DNA of 64,000 nucleotides from Rhabdophis nuchalis. Taxonomy: Eukaryota; Chordata; Lepidosauria; Squamata; Natricidae. Both the position numbers and the translations under genes were made by a program. The notes beneath the pieces are model-generated. The model was not told the origin of the DNA, ran no database searches, and saw nothing but the letters and a program-made list of their open reading frames with translations. Shown here one piece after another: positions 10,491 through 22,975 of this stretch (the stretch's first letter is position 1; each line of letters opens with the position of its first letter). Where the stretch lies: the NCBI GenBank assembly GCA_039707465.1, contig CM077644.1:101045875-101109874 (forward strand). Reading direction: 5' to 3'.

Positions 10491-11095
10491 AAATTTTTTA
10501 AGGGATGATTAATAATTTCATATATATATATATATATGCAGCAGACATTAAAAGTGTAAGAAGAAGACCAAAGAACAAAGAAAATGATGAAGAGAAAAGG
10601 GAAAACACTATGAGGAAAAGAGAATTTTTCTGCAATCTTCCTGTCCAATAAATCATAATGTCTTTGACTGAACTTTGCTGTCAGATAATTTATCAAGGAA
10701 TGAAAAAAAGCAACCCAAAAGCAAGGGGTGATACTGTCAACAAAACCAATATTTTAAAAGCTCTCTCAAAGTACTTTATCAAACCTTTTCTATTCAGACC
10801 AAATTCGCCACATTTCAACCATTTAAATGAACTCAGTGTGAATGAAATGTATAGAAGAAATGATAAAACATTTGAGTATGTAATCACTTTAGCTGAGCTG
10901 TAGTACTTCAGATAGTATTGCCATGGAGAGAAATGGAGAGAGAGAGAAAAGACACTATTTCTTTTTTTCTAATTTGTCATGCATTTCTGCAGCATTTGAA
11001 TGGTGGCACCAAAAAGCCACACTTTAGCAAACGTGTTCTGATATACAAATACAAAAGATTTGACGAAAGGTAACAATAGCTAGGAATGAGGATAT
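10491..11095. other. Intergenic stretch, nothing recognised
   Basis: A/T-rich sequence with a short (TA)n at 10521-10536; no gene or known repeat seen. Confidence 0.5.
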
Positions 11096-11106
11096 TAGCA
11101 ATACTA

Positions 11107-11440
11107 GGTAAAGGTAAATGTTCCCCTTGCACATATGTGCTAGTTGTTCCCGACTCTACAGGGGTGGGGTGCTCATCTCCATTTCAAAGCTGAAGAGCCA
11201 CCACTGTCCGACGATATCTCCAGGGTCATGTGGCCGGCATGACTCAATGCCAAAGGCACATGAAACGCTGTTACCTTCCCACCAAAGGTGGTTCCTATTT
11301 TTCTACTTGCATTTTTACATGCTTTTGAACTGCTAGGTTGGCAGAAGCTGGGACAAGTAACAGGAGCTCACTCCATTACTTGCTGACCTTTCTGATTGAC
11401 AAGCTCAGCATCTTAGCCACTGAGCCACCACATCCCTTTT
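11107..11440 (-). mobile_element. Sauria-type SINE (tRNA head, BovB-like tail)
   Basis: On the minus strand it reads GGGATGTGGTGGCTCAGTGG (tRNA-like A box), a degraded B-box region, then the body and a tail with GGGAACAACTAGCACATATG ending near TTTACC. The tail resembles the 3' end of BovB LINEs, whose enzymes are thought to mobilise these SINEs. An 11-bp direct repeat TAGCAATACTA lies at 11096-11106 and 11448-11458, a likely target duplication. Confidence 0.88.
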
Positions 11441-11458
11441 ATTACAGTAGCAATACTA

Positions 11459-12983
11459 AGAAACTATAATATTTATTTCAAACACTGCAAGCGTAGTCCT
11501 AACCAGTCTGACCAATCTGCAGGTTAATCTCTCTTTGAAATGTGAGATGCACGGTACTCTGGTTCACACAATACATTAATCCCCAGTTAACGAAATGGTG
11601 GTTTTCCAAATGAACCCAATCTCCAGCTTTCCTGAAGTGAGAACTAACCAGCCATATGTTAACCCAGTATGTTATGGGAACTCTGATAGTTTCTGAGTCC
11701 TGGCTCTCAAGGATCCAATTTCAGGTGTGCTTTTGCTGAGCTGTGTTCAGTAGACTACCAATTTCCATATAAGATGTGGTCCAATCGAGCTCTTGTGAAA
11801 CAAATTTCAGGTTTTAGTTATACTGTATCTCATCTGGACTGTTATAATCCTTGTTCTGAAACTTCAGTTGTTATGCAGTATACAATATGTTTAGATCAGA
11901 ATAGATACACTAACTGCTACATTGCCTGGGTGTATGACAGGAGCCGGCAGAGCTGAGGGTGGGGTTAAGCATATCATCAGTTTAAAATCTTTGCGATCCA
12001 AAAAATGTGCCAAGTCCAAGCCCTCCTGAATTCCATTGATCCTTATTTGGGCCAATTTAGCATTGAAGTTTAGTTGACCAGGTGCTTGTGTGCAGACTTC
12101 AATAAATCTTCTATGCTGCAACCTTACAAATGAGCCTGATTCTTTGTGCCTGAAACTCTGAGAACCACTAGGAATTAAAGGGCTTAATCATTATCTAGAA
12201 GATGGTCTTCTCACAAAGGAAAAAGTGCAGGAGGTGAGATCTACAGAAGCTATTTCTGATTTCCCAGGCTTTATCATTTTTACAGAGATTAAAAAGCAGT
12301 TGATACTCAACTGGGCCCAAACTTGATAGGCAAACTTAAAAAAATATATCACATATGAGGTAAGAGCTGGTTAGTTTTTCTCTACTTAAAAAAAAACCCT
12401 CTATATTTTAATTTAATACAGCTTCAATTTTGATCCAGCTCAGATAGCACAATTTCCCTTTTCCTTTCTTTTTTTGTACTGTTAACTATGTGGTTTAATC
12501 TTTTTTCCTCTGAAAAGCAGCATAAAAATTATGGCTGATTTTCTTGTGCTGCCTCAGCCGTTAAGTATTGACCAGGAAACAGTGACATCTTGTGGTTGTC
12601 AAAAATCATGAGCATCTATTAACTAAACATCTGTATGTTCTCTCAGATACAAGCGAGCATGCTAATGACTGCATTATCATTTAACCAAAATACAAAACAA
12701 TCTGGGCAATGTTAGATGCAATTATTTCCCATAATTAGATCTGGTGCTGTTTCAGATGAGACAAGTTGAAGCATAATTGGAATGATTCAAATGCAGCTAT
12801 CAGGAATGCTGTCCTATGGTTAACTAGTTTTTCGGAGGGGAGGGGGACAAGGTTTGGAGAATTTTAAGGGCTCATTTGGAAAATAGCAGTTTCAGTGCAA
12901 AAAAGAGAGCACAAAATGTGATGTTAGGGTGGGAAAATAGAAAGAGGAATAAGGAACACTTCTGCTTTTAATGTACTTCCAGA
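11459..12983. other. Intergenic stretch, nothing recognised
   Basis: No gene, RNA or repeat recognised. Confidence 0.5.
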
Positions 12984-13068
12984 GTCCCAAAGGTGCTTTT
13001 TTCAAGAGTCAACTGGACTTTCTGGTCCAAAAAGTCCATCTGCCTCTTGAAAAAAGCACTTTTGGGAC
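12984..13068. repeat. 85-bp hairpin-forming inverted repeat
   Basis: Arms GTCCCAAAGGTGCTTTTTTC+AAGAG (12984-13008) and the reverse complement (13044-13068) match at 24 of 25 positions around a 35-base loop. This looks like a small palindromic MITE. Confidence 0.8.
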
Positions 13069-13161
13069 AATCATGGCCTGGATGATTGACAATCTCCATA
13101 GGTATTCCAAAGTATAAAAAATTTCAACAGGTGGAGCTTGATGTCTCACAGCCGTGTAAAG

Positions 13162-13216
13162 CAGTGTTTTTCAACCTCATGGTGAACTTCAACTCCTAGA
13201 ATTCTTCAGCCAGCAA
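13162..13216 (+). mobile_element. Half of a palindromic MITE
   Basis: CAGTGTTTTTCAACCTC and AACTTCAACTCCTAGAATTC match the left arm of the element at 50629-50763; the right arm is absent. Confidence 0.6.
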
Positions 13217-13653
13217 GCTTCTAGTCTTCTATGGATCCTGTTAAAAAAGCGATAAAGAAAATGATTGGATATGGGCCCCAGTATCCACAAGAAACATAGT
13301 CCCATTCCCCAATGGATTGATTCCTATGTAAAGAAGAGGAACACAATCCAGTACATGCTGCCAATGTACTCAACCTAGAATAGTATAATCTGGAATAATC
13401 TAGAAACCAGCAAGATTTACCTACGTCTTGGTTAATTGGGTTAAATCTTGTATAGGAATCCAACCTGAATTTTTTCTAGGGCTGCTGATTTTTCTGGACA
13501 ATTCAAAAAGCAGCCGAGAAGATAGCAAAGGTTTTCTTTTTGTAATAATAAAAAATCCACCTGGTTCCCAGAACTGATAGTTCAAGGGAGATTAGTTCAA
13601 GGGAGATTTTACAACTATCTGTCCAATTTATTGCCTGCCTTTGTTTACACAAC

Positions 13654-13880
13654 CAATGGTCGTATTCAGCCAGTTCGGACTGGTTCAAGTGAATTGGTAG
13701 TGGTGACCTGTGGGCCTGCCCCCACGCCCGCCCTGGTACTATGCTATCCTATTTAGCCACATTTTATAAGCTGCACGCATGCGTGCAAGCTGCATGCAGA
13801 AGCTAAGCGCCTGCGCATACACACTCACATTTTCAGTGCGTGGCGAAACAGTGATTAAAAGTATGTGAAACCCACCTCTG
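13654..13880 (+). mobile_element. hAT-type MITE, CAGAGGTGGGTTC family
   Basis: Right end GAAACCCACCTCTG; left end CAATGGTCGTATTCAGCC (diverged). Flanked by a perfect 8-bp duplication TACACAAC (13646-13653 and 13881-13888). The interior has GCATGCGTGC-type CpG-rich sequence like other copies. Confidence 0.85.
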
Positions 13881-13888
13881 TACACAAC

Positions 13889-15589
13889 TCAACATGGCAC
13901 ACAGTGCGTCATGTGCCCTTCCTCTGTTTTCCCCACAGTAACAAATATAAATGCAGCAGGAACCTTGATCACTATATTAATTCCAAGAAAGAGGTAGCTA
14001 ATGTTACACAGATGTCATACTCAATATGTCCAGTAGCTCTACAGTTCTGTGGGGATGGCCCACATCTTCACAGCATAGACCCTCTAAATTGCTGCATGAT
14101 AGAGCTAATTTATTGCACTGAAGATTCTACTTTTGGTGGCAGGTCTATTGTAAATGGCAGGTGTACTAAGGAAATGGAACAGGAAAGCACTTGCCTGTTG
14201 CTGAATGTCAAAGCATTAAAGAGCTCTGGGAGCTTACAAAATATAATCAGGGCAAGGAGTTGAGAAACTCATCAGAAACCAGGGTAAAAATCTTCAGTCA
14301 AATCTCAGGGCATCCTCCATCCCATCACAACCCCTTAGAAACTGACATGATCATCCAATATTTTTCTGTTCATTTCAGTGGCCTTAATAAGGCCAAGACG
14401 CAAAACAATTACTGGAAGATGGAAGGCGAAGACTGAGTTCAGAGGAAGGAACATGCAGATGATCACTGTAAAAACACTAAAGAGAACAATAGAAATTTGG
14501 ACTACAATTAGTATATCTTCGCTATTTAAATGGCCAAACAGTAAAATGTGCCAAATCTTGACAGTTTGACAAAGATATATGTAGTCTTGCCAAGGCGATG
14601 CAGGCAAATGTCACTTACATAGTTATTAAAAATTGCCCTTAGGCTAACATCGTATGTCTTTTTGACAAGATGAATGGTTCCTTTTTGACAATGAATAATT
14701 TTCATTTAAAGAAAGATTTTTTAAAAAGAAGACATCTTCAATTAAAGAATACATGCATAAATGAGACTCAATACTATTAATTGTGCAGGTTATTCACACA
14801 ATCAGGCACCTGAGTTACCTTTTCACAGCCTTCCCAGGGATCATTTTCAAAGCAGTTACTTCTGCTGTATTTTATTGCATTTATTGAATAATGTCTCGTG
14901 CTCCAAAACGTTGTGATTAATATTGTCATGATAAATACAATCTTTTAGTTGATGCCTCTCAAAAACTCTTTGTTACTCTTAATTGTTGCTCATGCTTGTA
15001 TCTTGGTCCTTCTTTTAAGATCAGGCATCCCCAAAATTGTTTTAACCTCATTAACGTTTTCTTTAGTGGACTCAACATATCAACCAATTAATTCATTGTT
15101 TACCTAGAATTGTTGAAGGATTTCTGCCTATGAAATCAGCTAAAGTTAATTTTAAATCCAAAAAGTAAACCCCTACCCCTGTAGATAAGCTCTACCACCT
15201 AGTCAGTATTGCCCCACCTGCTGTTCACAGAGAAGAAGCATATAGAGAGAGGTTTACATCATTTATATCTTGGTAACACCAACCCTATGGCCTACAACCA
15301 ATTCATCAGAGATTAAAATCCAGGAAAAGCTCCCTTAGCTCAACAGAAGGCTTCGAAGAATTTGAAAGCAGGTGGACCTATAGAAAGCTACTAAGAACCA
15401 ACACTGGATGGAACCAATGGAAGAGCTGACTCCTGGGTCTGGCAAAAATTGAGATGTATGGAAAACTTTGAATAGACTGCGCACGCCTACAAGATCCAGG
15501 AACATGCTGAACAAATGGAGCTATCTGGTGGCCTCAACTCTTTACAATTGTGATGACATACAGACAACACATATGCATACCTGTCCTTT
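13889..15589. other. Intergenic stretch, nothing firm recognised
   Basis: Short ORFs (up to 132 codons) have no recognisable domain. The part from 15240 to 15560 could be a decayed element because it abuts the LTR, but I see no identifying motif. Confidence 0.45.
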
Positions 15590-16392
15590 TGTTGTAGTCT
15601 GCCAGCATCTTACAGAGCTGGCAGCAGAGTCAGATAGAGAGGTTGGGGAGGAACATGTGCCAGTCCTGGAGTCTGGGGTAGACTTGGACAAGGGCTCTGC
15701 ATTGGAGGCAGAGAGAGGGCCAGGACTATCTGGGAGTTATGTGCTGCCCCCAGAGCCGGACAGCAGTGAGGCAGAGGAACAGGTTCCCCCTGTTTCCAGT
15801 GTGTGCATGCACAGAGCTGCCAGAAGGCACGAACAGTTAAGACAGAAGGGATGACTCGCGAGTAAGACTTGGAGGTGATGGGCTCCTCCCATAGGACAAA
15901 AAGGGGGAGAAAAGGACATGAACCTTTGGAGGAAGCACCTTGATTCATGCTGGTCAGTTTACCTTCTGAAGATCAGTTTTGATTCTTTCCTTCCAGTGGC
16001 CTTGCCAAGTTAATTGCCAATTAAGTCTTTGGCAGCGTTTCAAGGAAGATAAAGGTGGGTGCTTATCAGCCTTATCCCGAAGGACTTTGGCAGCCTACTG
16101 TAGGACTCTTTACAACTATCTGGGACTCATTACGGGCTGTGAATGAACATAATTCACAGTCTTTGAAATAAAAAGAGGATTGGGGGGACAAAGCCAGAGG
16201 TGGGTTGCTCCTAGTTGAGCCCAGATCAGGTGAATCAGTAGTAGTGATGGCAGTAGGCTCTGCCCACCCGCCCAGATGCTTCAGCGTAGAACATTGTGAG
16301 TGCACACTTGCGAACCAGTAGTAAAAAAACAGAAACCCACCACTGGACTAAGCCTGTGTTTTTTACGGTATCAGGAAGCCTAGGTCAGAACA
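15590..16392 (+). mobile_element. Solo LTR with a nested MITE
   Basis: Begins TGTTGTAGTCTGCC and ends GGTCAGAACA, with flanks CCTTT (15585-15589) and TCTTT (16393-16397) agreeing at 4 of 5. An AATAAA sits at 16167-16172. Its 5' part resembles the LTR at 32805-33277 read on the other strand. A reading frame is open from the first base to a TGA at 15852; it is rich in Glu, Ser and Pro and ends in a short Arg/Gln-rich stretch. No internal retroviral or gypsy genes flank it, so it is a solo LTR; ERV or gypsy origin cannot be settled. Confidence 0.75.
16195..16345 (+). mobile_element. hAT-type MITE nested in the LTR
   Basis: CAGAGGTGGGTTGC at the left, AAACCCACCACTG at the right (inverted), flanked by GACAAAGC (16187-16194) and GACTAAGC (16346-16353), 7 of 8 identical. 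It interrupts the 3' part of the LTR, so it inserted later. Confidence 0.87.
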
Positions 16393-16397
16393 TCTTT

Positions 16398-16862
16398 CTG
16401 TCCTATCAGTGTACACTTGAGGACCTCATGGCAACTCAACAGAATGCAGTTAATATTCCTAGTTTCTGGGAAAGATCTGTTTAACTTGTACATATTTTAA
16501 TCTTGTCGCTTATATTTTATGATGTATAGTATGCCTTATTTTAATTGTGATGGTTCTGACATGAATAAACAAGCATTCCAAAAGCTATGTGACTGATAAA
16601 AGATTTCAGCCAAGTCCAACATTGTTTTATGTCAACAATGGTTTTGAATCCCATTGTGGTCATATGCTCCATTATCATCTCAAGCAATGAAAGCCTAAGT
16701 GGGCGTAGACTTCTGGTAGGAGTCACATTGATACATCAGACTTCGTGATATTGTTATGCAAATAACTTGGATTATGAAGCTTGTATCTGTTGCATCATGT
16801 CACTTGTCTTCCTATGTGTCAAGTCCCATGTAGTTGGCAAACCCCAGAAGCACCATACATAC
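16398..16862. other. Intergenic stretch, nothing recognised
   Basis: No gene or known repeat seen. Confidence 0.5.
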
Positions 16863-18421
16863 TGTTTTGAACAACTACCGTCCAGTCTCCAACCTTCCCT
16901 TTTTGGCGAAGGTTGTCGAGAGTGTGGTGGCACAACAGTTTCCCCGTCACCTGGAGGAAGTTGATTATCTAGATCCGCGCCAGTCCGGCTTTCGGCCCGG
17001 GCATAGCACCGAGACAGCATTGGTCGCGTTGGTTGATGATCTCTGGAGGGCCAGAGATGGGGGATGTTCCTCCATCCTGGTCCTATTAGACCTCTCGGCG
17101 GCTTTCGATACCATCGACCATGGTATCCTATTGCATCGGCTGGGGGGGTTGGGGGTGGGAGGCACCGTTCTACGGTGGTTCTCCTCCTACCTCTCTGGCC
17201 GATCGCAATTTGTGTTGGCAGGAGGACAGAGGTCGACCGCGAGACCCCTCGTATGTGGGGTGCCTCAGGGGTCGGTCCTCTCTTCCCTCCTGTTCAACAC
17301 ATACATGAAGCCGCTGGGTGAGATCATCCGTGGTTTTGGGGTAGAGTACCACCTGTACGCTGATGACACCCAGCTGTACATATCTACCCCAAACCACCCC
17401 AACGATGCCGTAGCGGTGATGTGCCAGTGCCTGGAAGCCGTGCGGATCTGGATGGGAAGTAACGGACTCAGGCTCAACCCGACCAAGACCGAGTGGCTGT
17501 GGTTTCCGGCCGCCCGATTCAACCAGCTCACTCCATCGCTGGCCATAGGGGGCGAACATCTTGCCCCTGTGGATGGGGTGTGCAATTTGGGTGTCCTCCT
17601 GGATGCCCGGCTGTCCATGGAAGATCAAGTGACGGCCGTGGCCAGGAGGGCGTTTTACCAGGTTCGCCTGGTTCGCCAATTGCGCCCCCTATTGGATCGG
17701 GACGCCCTTCGCACAGTCACTCATGCGCTCGTGACATCCCGACTGGACTATTGCAACTCTCTCTACATGGGGCTTCCCTTGAGGTGCACCCGGAGACTTC
17801 AGCTGGTCCAGAATGCAGCCGCGCGAGCAATTATGGGGACCGCAAGGTCTACCCATGTAACACCGCTCTTGCGCGAGCTGCACTGGCTACCTGTCGTCTT
17901 CCGGGTGCGCTTCAAGGTGTTAATTATCATCTTTAAAGCGCTCCATGGTTCGGGACCTAGCTATCTGCGGGATCGGATCCTGCCTCATACATCCTCACGG
18001 CCGATTCGCTCCCACAGAGAGGGACTTCTCCGGGTGCCGTCCACTAGACAGTGTCAGCGGGCGACACCCAGGGGAAGGGCTCTCTCTGTGGCGGGCCCGG
18101 CCCTCTGGAACGACCTTCCCCCCGATATTAGGACGACCACGGACCTCCGCTCCTTCCGTCTTAAATTAAAAACTTACTTTTTCCGTCTGGCCGGCCTGGG
18201 ATAGTCCCCCTGTCTAGGGTTTTTATTGGGTAAATTTTAGTTTAGTTACTTAAATGGGATTTTAGCACAGGCTGTGTTTAATTTGCTTTTAATTGTTTGT
18301 ATATTTATTGATGTTTGTATGTTTTTTACTGTTTTTATTTTACCTGTGCACCGCCCCGAGTCCCCATGGGGAGAGGGTGCGGTTTATAAGTATTAAATGA
18401 TTGATTGATTGATTGATTGAT
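16863..18421 (+). mobile_element. L2-clade LINE, young 5'-truncated copy with open RT frame
   Basis: Homology to the full-length copy begins at TTTTGAACAACTACCGTC. The frame is open for about 447 codons of LINE sequence to the stop at 18202-18204. It contains the reverse transcriptase: NNYRPVSNLPFLAKVVE, LLDLSAAFDTIDHG (motif A), CGVPQGSVLS and YHLYADDTQLYIS, then the C-terminal domain with ALWNDLPPDIRTTTDLRSF. YADDTQLY favours the L2 clade of the CR1/L2 group. The apparent start Met upstream is in flanking DNA. The 3' UTR is followed by a (TTGA)n tail at 18396-18421. By eye it differs from the full-length copy at only a few per cent of sites, so it is recent. Confidence 0.92.
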
Positions 18422-20494
18422 ACTCAGAAAGGCATCTTTAATGCTAAGTAAGAGTAAAACACCATCTCAAAAATGATAAGGCTTATAGCAAATCAGTTAT
18501 GGTCCCACATCTTGGCCGTGTTGGTTCTTCTCATATAAACGGACCACTTCTTCCACTGCATCTTCCTGCAGTCATTTCTTACAATTAATCCTAATATAGA
18601 ATAGTAAGATATGTAGAGTTTGTATCCTTGTCTTTATAGGTTTTTGCCATTAAGCACTCACATAGCTTTCAACCCAAGATGGAAAGCCAGATTTGTACCA
18701 TGACACAAACTCTGCGATTTGCAGTGTTGTAGTCTTCACAACTATAAATATTCTATATTTAGCAGAATTAACCACTGTGGGATGTGCTGATATTCAGTGG
18801 CTTGGCTTACAAAGTAATGGAGATAGTTGTTTTAGTTGTAATAGCCACTGTCAAGTGCGAGAGACCAACACCAGTGAAACTTTGTGGTATCGAATATTAA
18901 AAATATAAAAATGTAACTCCTAGTTGCTCCAGCACAGCTATTCTTATTGAATTATTATCAATTTTAAAGGGCAATATCACCATCAAAACCACCAGACTGC
19001 TCAAGATTAACTGTAGTGACAGGGACACAAAAGGAAATATTATAAAATTCAGGAACTGATTCATAGAATATTAAGACGTTTAGTAATCTGATCACATAGA
19101 GTAGACCATCCTTGTGTCAAAAGAATGGTGTTGTACATGGATGGGCAGAAAAGCACTAGAAAATAAGGTTATTTTCTTTGGAATCTTACAGATGTTGCAA
19201 ATATCTTGGCAAAAGATAAATAAGGAACAGAAGAAGAGGAAACTGATTCTGTTTATCTAAAACAATATTTAGTTTTCTGTCCCAAATGAATGGAATCCAA
19301 CCTTATAGTCAAGGAGAAAGGATATGAACTTAAAAGTGATTATTTTAGTTCAGTTTTGATGGAAAAGACACAACCTCAAATATAAAATACCTCAGCTTTA
19401 TAATGCAAAATACAGTTAGAAATGTGTAGGAAACTGTTAGAAAGGAAAACAAATCTTTAAAAAAAGAAAAAGAAAAGAGAAACAAATCTTTACAAATTAC
19501 CTGTCTTACACTGTGAGTCATTAAACAAGTAATTAACCAGTTTATTAATATATTCACATATTTACATAACATTACAAATTAAAGTACTGCCCCAGCTCAC
19601 TGCATGAGAGCAGGGTCTGACACAGGGAAAATAAATAGGCATTGCAGGGAAATAAAGAAGCAGCAAGGCTCCAGCCTACTAAATCTTTGGTATTTGAAAT
19701 ATAGCAATGATGCAGCATTTCACTTACTCAACACAGGGCATTTAATGAAGACAAGAAAGAACAGAGTCCTGACCTAAAACTTTGTGCACTTATGGAGCTC
19801 CTCAACAACTGGTTTCTCCAGTCCCTTCCCTGAAAATGAGAAGGTTAATGTATGCAAAGGGATTCAACCAGTTCAGCCAGACCCAACCCCGCAATCTGTC
19901 TCAAAATATTTCAAGCAGCAGAAGACAACCCACCCAACCCCTTCCCTGGGTCGTTGCACAAAGAAGGAAGAAAAGCTGACGAAATGGGTAATTGTGACAC
20001 CAAGGGACAAGCAAGTGAGGTTAAATTGCTGCCTGCCCTTTATCTGCCACAATAAAGTCTCGCCAGATTTACAGTGAATACCAAGTGGCACCTCTCTATA
20101 TTTGTATATGTGTGTCTGTGTGTGTTTACAGAGGTGAATGCAAAAGCTTTGTGAGAAAGTATAATGGAATAAATTGCTTAGATATGGCTCCAGGTATTCA
20201 AGTTCCACCTGAATTGCAAAATATTACCGAACACCAACTTTGTACCTTTTAAACTATCCTTCAAAATGTTTTAGTGAAATAATCCATTTCTTCAATTTTT
20301 TTTACATTAAGTTGACTCTTCCTTGCAAGACATATAAGTAATGATGAAATACCATGATGCCTTTCATTTTGCAAACTAAAGACAAAACTTTTCTCCATTA
20401 AAAAGAGGCAAATCTCCTGATACAGATTTGATTATTTAAGGATCAGGCCACTAGACAAAAAAAGTACCAAGGACATATATTCCTAACTAACATT
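18422..20494. other. Stretch between L2 copy and VAV3 3' UTR
   Basis: No gene or transposon recognised. A possible distal VAV3 poly(A) signal lies at 19541-19546 on the minus strand. Short overlapping ORFs at 19782-20077 have no domain. Confidence 0.5.
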
Positions 20495-21242
20495 TCAGCA
20501 CAGGACATTTTATTACATACAATTCTGGAACTAGCTATAAAGGTTGTCATTGGTTCCAACAAAATAATGTCTTTAATAAATAATTTCGAACTTCTCAAGA
20601 CCAAAAGCTTTATCTGCTAGTATAAAATTAGGAACATTAAAAATCCAGAGACGTTGAGACCATTTCTAACCTGTGCATCTTCCTCTTCCCCTTTATCACT
20701 ATTAATTTATCAGTGTTGGATGGTGGACTTGGATTAGTTTATAAATGGTACATGTCTTTGCAGCTGTTCAACAAGCAGTAGGCAACTTTTCCATCAAAAG
20801 CAAGTGTGAAGGAAGGATCAAACCTGTGTAATTATCTGATTATTTAAACACTCCATACAAGCATAGTGGAACAAAATTTTTACAATTTATGTATAATTAA
20901 ATAACTAGTTCATTTAACATTAAGACAAACCTCAGGGTATGGGAAAGTCACCAGATCCGATCCAAAATCAATTCAAATCAATCGAAGATAAAGGGTTTCT
21001 TGATTTGTATTTCTGATTGACGTTCTACCCAATTGGGCTACCTTTTATAAAGGACACACCAACTTCAGAGGGGGTTTCCCTGGGAAATATGAATATCGCC
21101 TACGTAGGAATTTGAGTCTTTATGAATTCCAAGGTCTCTGTATGAACTGCACCCAGTATTTTGTGGGATTTTATGAGCTGCTTGGGTATTTTTTGCTTAA
21201 GATATTAAGCTATTACTGCTCAATCTATTTTAAGGTGTGTGT

Positions 21243-21278
<36 letters not shown>

Positions 21279-22551
21279 GAACTATGGGCTGGAACATAAA
21301 ACATAACGCTTTAAGACTCTGTTTTTGAAAACTATAGAAACCTTCTTAATTTAGCCCAAAAGCTTAAAACAATGGAAATATCAGATGAAACATTATTTGT
21401 GGAAATGGCTCACCAAACTTCGAAATCCAACAAAAGGGTTACATCTTTATGGAAGCATTCAACTCAACTACAGAATGGAGCACAAGACACAGTATTAGTC
21501 ACCTGAATTACTTATTTTCTATGTAATACAATCATCTCAAGGACCCACAATGCCTTTAGCAAGAGCATTGATCCTGTTGATCGACAATCATAGCTACCCT
21601 GAACGTTAGTAGAATTTTCAATAATGGTCAAGAGATACATCAAACTGTTCCCGAAGCGTTCTCTATAAAATTGTAGAAATTCTCTTAAATATACAGATTT
21701 TAGCATATCACATGGGCTTGTGTATTAAAACGTAACATTTTGTATGGAATACCGTATATTAGGCAGCTTTTTCTATTAATTCCTTTTTCAAATATAATTG
21801 TATAAGTCACAATCCTTTTTTTTTTAAAAACAAACTCGGTTCCATAAAATATTGTAATAAAAGACTCCGATAAGCCAGTTAAAACATCCCTGGATTTAAA
21901 CATTAAATTTGCTTGTATTCTTTCTTCCCTCATCCCCATTCCACTAAATGGCATGCAAATCATATTGTATGTATGCTTTGTCTCCCAAAAAAGTGTACTG
22001 AGAGATTGCAGAACTGGTGAAGTGTGCGGTTATTGGCAAAGTTAATTAGTGCTGTAAGATATTTCAAGAGAAATAATATTGACCACATGATTACCAGAAC
22101 ACTCAAACATTTCCCTCTGAAAGAAGCCATAAGTGATAACTGTCATCAGAGATTTCACTTAACGGAATGGTAGAGCTCATACACTGCTAGCTATACTTAG
22201 CATTCACTGTAGATGGAATGAAGTGAAGTGTTTTTAAAAGAAGTCTGTTTTGAAATGATTTTCTTTCTTCCCCCCCCCCCTCCCCCCCAGGAAGGTGAGG
22301 TTTAGAGTTTGGGACTGGTCCCCAGTGGTGGGAGGCTGTGAAGCAGCTTCTTTGCACCTCTCTGAGTGAGATATTCAAGCTGTCAGCACAAACGTCTTCA
22401 GGAATTCCAGCGTTGGGGTCTAGAAAGTTTCAACAGACTGAAGAGCTGCGTTTCAAATACTTAGCAGGATGAATAATGCTCTGCAGACACTTCAATGGGG
22501 CTTTCATAGTCCCTGAAATTTATGATCGAAAGTACCCACTGGATGCGTCAG
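20495..22551 (-). other. VAV3: Probable VAV3 3' UTR
   Basis: The sequence following the stop codon on the minus strand is free of recognisable transposons down to about 18.4 kb, unlike the rest of the window. An AATAAA hexamer on the minus strand lies at 20509-20514, giving a 3' UTR of about 2.0 kb. Another AATAAA on this strand lies at 19541-19546 and would give a longer form. The region holds a (TG)n tract (21235-21276 on the plus strand) and a C-rich tract at 22271-22289. The end point is inferred, not shown. Confidence 0.45.
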
Positions 22552-22593
22552 TCATTCGTCCTCTTCTACATAAGTCGACGGAAACCAGCCCAC
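22552..22593 (-). CDS. VAV3: VAV3 terminal coding exon with stop codon
   Basis: A 42-nt coding stretch on the minus strand after an acceptor AG (22594-22595). It encodes VGWFPSTYVEEDE and ends with TGA at 22552-22554. GWFPSTYV is the last strand of the C-terminal SH3 domain, and the acidic EEDE tail is the usual end of VAV3. With this exon the C-terminal part of the protein is complete and intact, with no frameshift or internal stop in any of the eight exons. Confidence 0.94.
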   Translation of the reverse strand: MGWFPSTYVEEDE

Positions 22594-22865
22594 CTAAATG
22601 AGAAAAGAAACTTGGTTATCCCTATTGAACTTTGTTCCACTTAAGATAATTTTTTGCATGACCCTCCTTTCAAATAGAAAATGATTTAGAAGAGGATAAA
22701 AACTGCAATAAATTAATTGTTGTGGCAGAACATGTTTCTCTATTAATCCTCAATAGGCCTGATGGAAATTCAGATGTTCTTCTCAGCCGATATGCTTGAA
22801 ACCTTTTCAGAATGAAGATGGAAATGTATAGAACTAAATGGTGTTCCATTCTCACCTCACAATCA

Positions 22866-22945
22866 GAGGCAGATGTAGGGTCTCCTGCTTTGGCCGGGGG
22901 ATGGACTAGATTACCTGCAAGGTCCCTTCCAACTCTTTTAATCTG
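22866..22945 (+). mobile_element. CR1 LINE 3' end fragment
   Basis: GGATGGACTAGATTACCTGC and AAGGTCCCTTCCAACTCT are the terminal part of CR1 LINEs; a clearer copy is at 41007-41340. It lies in the last VAV3 intron. Confidence 0.75.
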
Positions 22946-22975
22946 TTTTTACCTGTTAACATACTTTTTGATACA

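Noticed and set aside
10421..10696. 91-codon minus-strand frame with His-Thr and Cys-Val runs
   Set aside because: Produced by the (CA)n/(TG)n microsatellite.
11107..11440. tRNA genes in the SINE heads (also 22976-23328)
   Set aside because: A and B boxes are present but no cloverleaf forms and a BovB-like tail follows, so these are SINEs.
21235..21276. CRISPR-like or other arrayed direct repeats among the microsatellites
   Set aside because: All short arrays are simple 2-10 base repeats in vertebrate DNA, with no spacer pattern.
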